A model generated the notes under the pieces. That model searched no databases. It was given only the letters and a program-made list of their open reading frames with translations, and was not told the origin of the DNA. This document shows positions 58,538-64,000 of a stretch of DNA of 64,000 nucleotides, one piece after another (within the stretch, counting starts at the first letter, position 1; each line of letters begins with the position of its first letter). The translations under genes and the position numbers were made by a program. This stretch comes from Streptomyces rimosus (lineage in GTDB: Bacteria > Actinomycetota > Actinomycetes > Streptomycetales > Streptomycetaceae). Location: positions 4,402,001 to 4,466,000 of the forward strand of contig NZ_CP023688.1 of assembly GCF_008704655.1 (NCBI RefSeq), in the 5' to 3' direction.

Positions 58538-59539
58538 ATGGCCTCTCCCCACTCTCCCGCCATGGACACGACCACCGGAAGCCATCCCTCCACTCCCGTC
58601 GACGGGCCTGCACACCGGTCCGCCGGTGCCTCCATCGACCGCTTCACCCGCCGTAGCCCCCGCCCCGGCCACCCCTACCGCCGCGAAGATCACCACACCA
58701 CCGCCCTCACCCACGCCCTCGTGGCCGCCGGCCGCGGCTACGCGGTCATCCCGCTGACCCGCGCCAAACTCCCCGCCGTGGCCTCCCCGCACCACGCCGA
58801 CCAGGCCACCGCCCCGTGCCGCGGCGCCTGCGGCCAACTCGGACACGGCATCCACGACGCCACCGCCGACCCGCTCGCCGTACGCCGCCTCTTCGCGGCC
58901 GCGCCCTGGGCCACCGCGTACGGCATCGCCTGCGGCGTCCCCCCGTACCACCTCATCGGCATCGACCTGGACACCAAACACGGCGCCGACGGCCTCACCG
59001 CCCTGCGCCTGCTGGCCGAGGAACACCACGTGGCCCTGCCGCCCACCGTCACGGTCCGCACCCCGAGCGGCGGCCACCACCTGTACTTCTCCGGCCCGCC
59101 GTCCCCGCCCGTCCCCAACTCCGCGGGCCGCCTGGCCCCCGGCATCGACATCCGCGGCACCGGCGGCTACCTGGTCGGCCCCGGCTCCCACACATCCCGC
59201 GGCGCCTACACCCTCACCCCCGGCACCCCCCGAACCCCAACCCCCGCCCCACCCGCCTTACTCCACCTCCTGACCCACCTCCCCCACACCACTCACCCCC
59301 ACAACACTCGGCCCCGCCCGACCCCCCACACCCCCTCCACCCCCGCCCCCGCTCTCCTACGCTTCGTCCGCACCGCCCCAAACGGCCAACGAAACGCCCG
59401 CCTCTTCTGGGCCGCCTGCCGCGCCCACGAATCGGGCCTGGGCCAGGAGATGTCCACGGCACTCACCACAGCGGCCCTGCACACGGGGCTGAGCGAGCGG
59501 GAGGCACGGGCGACCATCGCTTCGGCGGGACGGCAGTGA
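58538..59539 (+). CDS. Bifunctional DNA primase/polymerase-like protein
   Basis: A 333-residue protein with an archaeo-eukaryotic primase-type Prim-Pol domain (about 60-240). It has YAVIPLTRAKLPA, the metal motif LIGIDLDTKHGADG (D143, D145), the SGGHHLYF motif with H180, and GIDIRGTGGYLVGPGS. Such proteins start or extend DNA in plasmids and phages and are common as isolated genes in Streptomyces. A Pro/Thr-rich linker precedes a small helical end (RNARLFWAACRAHESGL). ATG 58538 lies just after AT-rich sequence; there is no clear ribosome site. Confidence 0.88.
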   Translation: MASPHSPAMDTTTGSHPSTPVDGPAHRSAGASIDRFTRRSPRPGHPYRREDHHTTALTHALVAAGRGYAVIPLTRAKLPAVASPHHADQATAPCRGACGQLGHGIHDATADPLAVRRLFAAAPWATAYGIACGVPPYHLIGIDLDTKHGADGLTALRLLAEEHHVALPPTVTVRTPSGGHHLYFSGPPSPPVPNSAGRLAPGIDIRGTGGYLVGPGSHTSRGAYTLTPGTPRTPTPAPPALLHLLTHLPHTTHPHNTRPRPTPHTPSTPAPALLRFVRTAPNGQRNARLFWAACRAHESGLGQEMSTALTTAALHTGLSEREARATIASAGRQ

Positions 59540-60027
59540 CGCGATGTCTTCGGAGCTCATCAGGATCTGGGTGGCCGGCTGGGCCGACTCACGCCACGCG
59601 CCCCGGCCGATCGAGCTGCCGTGGGACCTCTACGCCGAGGTGCCTGCCCAACCAGGCGGGCGGGCGGGCGAGCCGTCATGTACTACCGGTTCCCAAAGGT
59701 CCCTCGATACGCGCGGTAGCCACCTCCAGTAACCGCCCCCGCGCCTGGAGCAAGGCACCAGAGGGCCCGGACACCATCACACCGTGCCCCCCCCCAGGGC
59801 CGAGCGATGGACCACGAAGAATCCGGCAACCTGTTGGCCACCGACCTCTGCCCCACGCCCCGGCCCCCTCGGCGGCTACACCCTCGAAACCCGCGACGGT
59901 GTGAGACGCGTGCGTTCTGAAAATGCCAAAGTTCTATGACTTACAGGTGCCTCAGGTCACAAGAGCTGACTTACCATCAACCCACGCTGCACGAACATCA
60001 CGCGCACTGAGTGACCTTGGGGGCATC
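59540..60027. other. Non-coding gap before the HEPN-STAND gene
   Basis: About 490 bases without a supported gene. Composition changes here from very GC-rich to markedly less so beyond about 59,920, which marks the left edge of a probable horizontally acquired segment. Confidence 0.55.
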
Positions 60028-62583
60028 ATGAGCTCGTCCGCAACCCGTCTCACTTGCTTCGCTCTCCTCTCCGCGATTGAGGAGGACTTACGGGCTGCGA
60101 TCCTCGGGGTGTGCGACGCTGCGGACGACGCGCGATCGATTCTGAGCAGCAAGCGATACGAGAAGGTCATCCTGCGGCAGCCCAAAGAGGCCAACGCCTC
60201 CTCGACGAGTGTCGCCTCACTAGTTCAACTCCTCGACTTCGCCGATGCCTACGAAGTGCTGAGCAGGCTCAAGAGCCGCCTCCCAGAGGATCACCAGGCT
60301 ACGGTCAGCCGATTCGCTCCCCATCTGAGCGCGCTTACCCAGGTGCGCAACCGAGTCGCACACACGCGCCCTATGGAGATTGACGACCTGCCAACTGTCC
60401 ACGATGTTGCCAAGGAAATATGCGCATCGTCGAAGTCTCACTGGTCGAATGTCTGTGAAGTTCTACGTAAGCTCGAAGATGATCCATCCTACGTTCTCGG
60501 GCTAACCATCAGCCTGGTCGCCGACCCTGACAATGCCCCTCAACACAACCTCCCTGCCCCCGAATTTGACGAAACGGGATTCTTTGGTCGCCGCAAGGAA
60601 CTGGACCGAATAAAGAAGGTGATAAAAGGCGCCTATCCCGTTGTCTCGGTCCTCGGAGACGGAGGAATAGGAAAGACGTCAATCGCACTCAAGGCCGCTT
60701 ACGAGCTTCTCGACGACCCGAAAGTCGACTTCGACGCCTTCGTGTGGGTAACCGCTAAGGCCACCTCCCTGACAGTGAACGAGATCCAAAGAATAAGCGG
60801 GGCTATCGAGACTTCGCTTGGCCTGTTCACTTCGGCGGCGGAGCAACTGGGAGGCAAAACCGCCGCCAGGGCAAGCGACCCAATCGAAGAAGTCCTCTCC
60901 TATCTGGAACACTTTCGCGTCCTCCTGATCCTGGACAATCTGGAAACCGTTCTAGATCAGAGGCTGCGCGATTTTCTCCTCGACATCCCCACGGGCAGCA
61001 AGGTCATCGTCACAAGCCGGATAGGGCTTGGCATTGAGAACCCTGTAGCACTTTCCCCGCTTTCAGACGACGACTCCACTCGACTTTTGTACACCTTGAC
61101 TCGCGTGCGCGATGTGAGGGCGCTACAAGGGCTGCCATCGACGAACATCTCCAGCATGGTTCGCGCGATGAAGGGACACCCGCTCTACATTCGCTGGTTC
61201 GTTGCCGGCGTACAGGCAGGAAAACGCCCCGAGGAGCTATTCAACGGCAATAAGCTACTGCTCGATTTCTGTATGTCGAACGTATATCAGTACCTCAACG
61301 ACGAGGCGCGTTCCGTACTTCGCTCCATGCAGGTCCTACCCGGCCGAAGAAGCCAGGGTGAGCTGGCCTTCCTGAACAGCTACTCGGCTAGTTCCATACA
61401 ATCCAGCCTGCTGGAGCTGATGAAAACCAACTTCGTGCAGATGCAGGGCGCCTCGGGGGGTGAGACGTCGGTAACCACCTATCGTCTCACCGAATTCGGG
61501 AAACAGTACCTGGACAAGCATCATGCAGTGAAGGCGACAGACAGGACGCAGTTTGAGAGCCGCAGCAACGAGTTGACGGAACTCGGGACGGCTCTACAGG
61601 CGGAAAGTACAGCATCTCCGTACGACCCCAAGACGATCGACATCCAAGGTTCCGGAGACTACAGCGTAGCTCAGATACTACGGAAGGCACTGCGCGAATA
61701 CGATCGCAGTGAATTCGACAAGGCGTTGGCGAGTTGCCGAGAAGCACAAACGCTGGCACCTACCTACCACGAAGCCTGGAGGGCCGAAGCGTTCATTCAT
61801 GTCGGCAGGAAAGATCTCGCCGACGCCCGCGCCGCCTATGAACAAGCTTACGAACTAGCGCCTGATTCAGCCACATTGAACTACTTCTACGGCTCATTCC
61901 TGGTCGATGAATCCGTGGATTACCAACAAGGTCTTGAACTACTACAGAGAGCGGCCGTCCTGGCAGAGGTACCTCCTGCGGTAATCAACCAGATCACTTG
62001 GGCGCACATACAACTGCGCGACTATGCCGCAGCTGTAGTCAGCACATCGCATGCCCTCTCTCTGAAACCCACTAGGGACGACGGATCCGTAGCCGTAACC
62101 ATGGGCGCACGTGCTGCCGTGTACGGGACACAGCAACACCTGGAACACCTGCGCACCGGTGAAGCTGTCGAGACCATCGAAGCGGCTGTGGAAATCGCAG
62201 AATCGGCCAGATTGGAGATATTGCACGGGGAAACTTCCGATCGACTCGTGCAGTTGATCGACCTTGCCGAAGACATCGGCGAGAATTCTGACGAAGAATT
62301 CATGGCGGTAAGCTGCCGAAACTTTGCCGCACGACTCAGGGACCGCCTACGCGCTCTCGACGCCGAACTGCTTACGAGAAGAGTAGGAAATTTGAAAGCA
62401 GTGCGGGACGACAGGAAGTTCGGCTTTGTCCGTTCGTGGGGGAGGGAGTATTTCTTCCACCTCAGTGACCTGCAAGCAGAGTCTGACTGGTCGTACCTGC
62501 TGGAAGGTGTTCCTGTAGCGTTCACACCGGACGAGGAGAACGAACGGGGGCCACGCGCCACCCAGCTTCGTTGGTTGGGTTAG
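60028..62583 (+). CDS. HEPN-STAND NTPase-TPR-cold-shock-domain protein, candidate antiphage defence
   Basis: An 851-residue protein. Residues about 5-150 are an all-helical HEPN (Swt1-like) domain with the RNase motif R107NRVAH112. An NB-ARC-type STAND ATPase follows: P-loop GDGGIGKTSIAL (about 210-221), LLILDNLE (D303), GSKVIVTSR, then a winged-helix part near 430-520. TPR-like helices lie at about 555-660 (FDKALASCREAQTLAPTYHEAWR). The last 65 residues form a cold-shock-like beta-barrel (GNLKAVRDDRKFGFVR, YFFHLSDL, DWSYLLEG, GPRATQLRW). ATG 60028 was chosen for GGGGG upstream; ATG 59923 is possible. Codon use is clearly less GC-biased than that of neighbours, indicating transfer. The architecture suggests a sensor-switch-nuclease protein. 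Confidence 0.85.
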   Translation: MSSSATRLTCFALLSAIEEDLRAAILGVCDAADDARSILSSKRYEKVILRQPKEANASSTSVASLVQLLDFADAYEVLSRLKSRLPEDHQATVSRFAPHLSALTQVRNRVAHTRPMEIDDLPTVHDVAKEICASSKSHWSNVCEVLRKLEDDPSYVLGLTISLVADPDNAPQHNLPAPEFDETGFFGRRKELDRIKKVIKGAYPVVSVLGDGGIGKTSIALKAAYELLDDPKVDFDAFVWVTAKATSLTVNEIQRISGAIETSLGLFTSAAEQLGGKTAARASDPIEEVLSYLEHFRVLLILDNLETVLDQRLRDFLLDIPTGSKVIVTSRIGLGIENPVALSPLSDDDSTRLLYTLTRVRDVRALQGLPSTNISSMVRAMKGHPLYIRWFVAGVQAGKRPEELFNGNKLLLDFCMSNVYQYLNDEARSVLRSMQVLPGRRSQGELAFLNSYSASSIQSSLLELMKTNFVQMQGASGGETSVTTYRLTEFGKQYLDKHHAVKATDRTQFESRSNELTELGTALQAESTASPYDPKTIDIQGSGDYSVAQILRKALREYDRSEFDKALASCREAQTLAPTYHEAWRAEAFIHVGRKDLADARAAYEQAYELAPDSATLNYFYGSFLVDESVDYQQGLELLQRAAVLAEVPPAVINQITWAHIQLRDYAAAVVSTSHALSLKPTRDDGSVAVTMGARAAVYGTQQHLEHLRTGEAVETIEAAVEIAESARLEILHGETSDRLVQLIDLAEDIGENSDEEFMAVSCRNFAARLRDRLRALDAELLTRRVGNLKAVRDDRKFGFVRSWGREYFFHLSDLQAESDWSYLLEGVPVAFTPDEENERGPRATQLRWLG

Positions 62584-63083
62584 TTCAAGCGATCCCGGTC
62601 CCGTACTGGAACGGCTCTCATGGGCCGGACATACTTACCAAGCCGCGGTGAGACTCACCCGTGCCTGCTGTCCGAGCGCAAACGGAGCAAAAATCCGGTT
62701 ACCGGTCATTCGACTCTGCGGCAGGTGCTGGCACGACTGCCCCTCAGAGCGACTGATCCGGCTCACGGGCGTAATTCCTACAGGGGCGTCGGGGGAAGTG
62801 AGCATCGAACGTTGGCTTATGGCGGTCGGCCTTATGGAGCATCCGGTGGTCCGGAGGCTCCGGCGCAGCTCCTGACGGGTGCGACAGCGCGAGCAGACTG
62901 GAAGCCTGATCCGTGAGGGCGCGACTGCTGCCGCGACGGGGTCAAGCCCGTCATAAGCGCTCCGCTAGGCGCACGACTAGGGAGATGGATGGCCAACCCG
63001 CCGCACCGGCGCCTATACCCCTGCTATGCCTGAGCGGGCGGGAAACGGCGAACGGCGGGCCTCGGCAGACAGCAGGAAAGCAA
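62584..63083. other. Non-coding gap after the HEPN-STAND gene
   Basis: About 500 bases with no supported gene. Short frames occur (for example one ending near 62875), but none has a good ribosome site or family resemblance. Confidence 0.5.
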
Positions 63084-63117
63084 ACGGCCCCCGACCGAAT
63101 ACCAGGTCAGGGGCCGT
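63084..63117. terminator. Hairpin terminator of the tRNA-Ser(TGA)
   Basis: ACGGCCCCCGACC pairs with GGTCAGGGGCCGT (one mismatch). It lies eight bases beyond the tRNA 3' end and reads into a T-containing stretch on the minus strand. Confidence 0.8.
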
Positions 63118-63124
63118 CTTGGTG

Positions 63125-63210
63125 CGGAGGCTGTGGGATTTGAACCCACGGTGGCGTTGCCGCCACGACAGTTTTCAAGACCATGCCCGGTGAAGCGGCG
63201 CCATGCCTCC
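63125..63210 (-). tRNA. tRNA-Ser (anticodon TGA), somewhat atypical
   Basis: An 86-base class II tRNA. The 5' end is GGAGGCATGG, the anticodon loop CTTGAAA, a long variable arm with GTGGCGGCAACGCCAC follows, and the T arm is GTGGGTTCAAATCCCAC. The seventh acceptor pair is A-A, the anticodon stem has two G-T pairs, and the D arm is hard to fold. Length and terminator favour a real gene, but a degenerate copy is possible. Confidence 0.75.
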
Positions 63211-63354
63211 TGGCCTGCTTAGTCAGTCCGATTCGGCGGCTCCTGCCTGGTTCTCGTCCACGCCTCGTCCACAGACCGCCCCACAGGGGGCGTTGAAGGT
63301 TCGGTGCCGGCCGGAGGACGATGGAGGCACGGCCGACGAGTGGAGGCGGGCGCC

Positions 63355-63465
63355 ATGGCTGGAGGCGAGAGGGAGATCAACAACTATGACTTGGTGAACG
63401 AGGAGACCGTCAGCGCGCCGGAACCCGAACCGGACGATGACGACACTGAGGAAGACGACGAATGA
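63355..63465 (+). CDS. 36-residue acidic peptide
   Basis: Starts at ATG 63355, eight bases after GGAGG. The product begins MAGGEREINNYDLVNEE and ends in a run of Asp and Glu (PEPDDDDTEEDDE). It has no Cys and no membrane segment. The stop overlaps the next start (ATGA), so the two small genes are coupled. It could be a precursor-like or regulatory peptide; nothing decides this. Confidence 0.55.
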   Translation: MAGGEREINNYDLVNEETVSAPEPEPDDDDTEEDDE

Positions 63466-63647
63466 TCGAACGCGACCCGACGGGCGCGCGCTGGTTCGCG
63501 TCCTACGTCCGCCAGCCGCACAAGCCGGGGCAGCCGGTGGAACTGTACTGCCTCGACCATCCGGAGACGCGGCTCATGCGTGTCCTTGGGCGCGCATGGA
63601 CATGCCCGGAGTGCGTCCGCGCCCGCAGCAAGACGGGCGACCCGTAG
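63462..63647 (+). CDS. Small zinc-finger-like protein
   Basis: A 61-residue basic protein with YCLDHPETRL and AWTCPECVRARSK, i.e. C-x2-H plus C-x2-C that could bind one zinc ion. The start (ATG 63462) overlaps the stop of the acidic 36-residue gene. It is probably a nucleic-acid or protein-binding adaptor. The family is not recognised. Confidence 0.6.
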   Translation: MIERDPTGARWFASYVRQPHKPGQPVELYCLDHPETRLMRVLGRAWTCPECVRARSKTGDP

Positions 63648-63834
63648 AGGCAGGTGGCCTTACTACATCAGGTTTCAAGAGCGTTCCGCCGCACGCAGGT
63701 ATAGGGCCCGTGACCTGCATGTTCTATCGAAAATGACGCTCAGGAGGCGTCCGTGGCCCGTGTAGGCCCATGGCGAGGCGAATACGGCCCGCAACGACGG
63801 TCTAGCCCTGCACCCGATCGGGCCGCCGGCCGCT

Positions 63835-63987
63835 CTATCGGCTGCCTTCGGCTTGACCGTTGTCCTCGTTGTCGGCATAGGTAGGCAGCTCGCCCGTTCC
63901 TTGGCACGCGTCGCACTGAACCGTGGTCTCGTGGCCGTCCGCGTCCCGGATCGTCGTCTGCCCGCCCGTGCAGGTGCACTTCGGCAC
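63835..63987 (-). CDS. 50-residue DnaJ-type zinc-finger protein
   Basis: GTG 63987 with AGGAG seven bases upstream encodes PKCTCTGGQTTIRDADGHE, then TTVQCDACQGTGELP, and a polar end. The CxCxGG and CxxCxGxG motifs form a zinc centre like those of DnaJ. Such tiny proteins are scattered in Streptomyces near mobile regions. The function is unknown. Confidence 0.6.
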   Translation of the reverse strand: MPKCTCTGGQTTIRDADGHETTVQCDACQGTGELPTYADNEDNGQAEGSR

Positions 63988-64000
63988 CGGCCGCTCCTGC

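Noticed and set aside
62648..62875. Possible small gene downstream of the HEPN-STAND gene, considered as an antitoxin partner
   Set aside because: There is no ribosome site close to a start and the composition is like random frame sequence, so I cannot support a toxin-antitoxin pair.

Overview
The window looks like part of a Streptomyces (or very close relative) chromosome. Base composition is very GC-rich, third codon positions are almost all G or C, and GTG/TTG starts and 4-base stop/start overlaps are common. It carries marker families of that genus: a chaplin, a subtilisin-inhibitor (SSI) protein, a WhiJ-like regulator with a DUF397 partner, a SigE-type ECF sigma factor and a pSAM2-like integrative element.

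Layout. 1-4300: a truncated FAD monooxygenase faces a TetR regulator across a 34-base palindrome, followed by a three-gene graspetide (ATP-grasp RiPP) cluster: precursor, ATP-grasp ligase, methyltransferase. 4.5-9.1 kb: a MarR regulator with two matching operator-like sites, an MFS exporter fused to carboxypeptidase-regulatory-like repeats, a YceI protein with the same extra fold, and a chaplin. 9.3-11.8 kb: an MFS exporter and TetR pair. 11.9-18.3 kb: two envelope glycosyltransferase/flippase-like genes and a two-component system. 18.5-24.4 kb: flavin oxidoreductases, a secreted zinc metalloprotease, an AraC/DJ-1 regulator, a DUF2797 gene and initiator tRNA.

24,563-34,669 is a 10,060-base actinomycete integrative and conjugative element in the 3' end of a tRNA-Arg(ACG) gene, bounded by perfect 47-base repeats. 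It has int, xis, rep, spread genes, an FtsK-like translocase, a GntR (KorSA-like) regulator, Nudix and ATP-binding genes. A recurring ACTCGT-N4-ACGAGT operator is probably the GntR regulon. The rep gene appears broken.

34.8-44 kb: HD protein, tRNA-Ser, SSI protein, a very large PAS/receiver protein and an acyl-CoA ligase. 44,010-47,601 is a decayed prophage bounded by 53-base direct repeats, holding fragments of a serine-integrase-like C-terminus, portal, capsid and tail genes. Just beyond it is an orphan lasso peptide precursor (predicted core [17 protein letters not shown]) with no maturation genes in view.

48-58 kb: an anti-sigma-like ATPase, WhiJ-like regulator and DUF397 set, a frameshifted methyltransferase, a MOSC protein, a SigE-type sigma factor, a DUF1906 hydrolase, and a four-gene operon resembling the mycobacterial igr steroid side-chain module (two hydratase subunits, DUF35, Ltp2-like thiolase). 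58.5-64 kb is accessory: a primase-polymerase protein and a large, visibly less GC-rich HEPN-STAND-TPR-cold-shock-domain protein that is a good candidate for an uncharacterised antiphage system, then a tRNA-Ser(TGA) and three very small genes.
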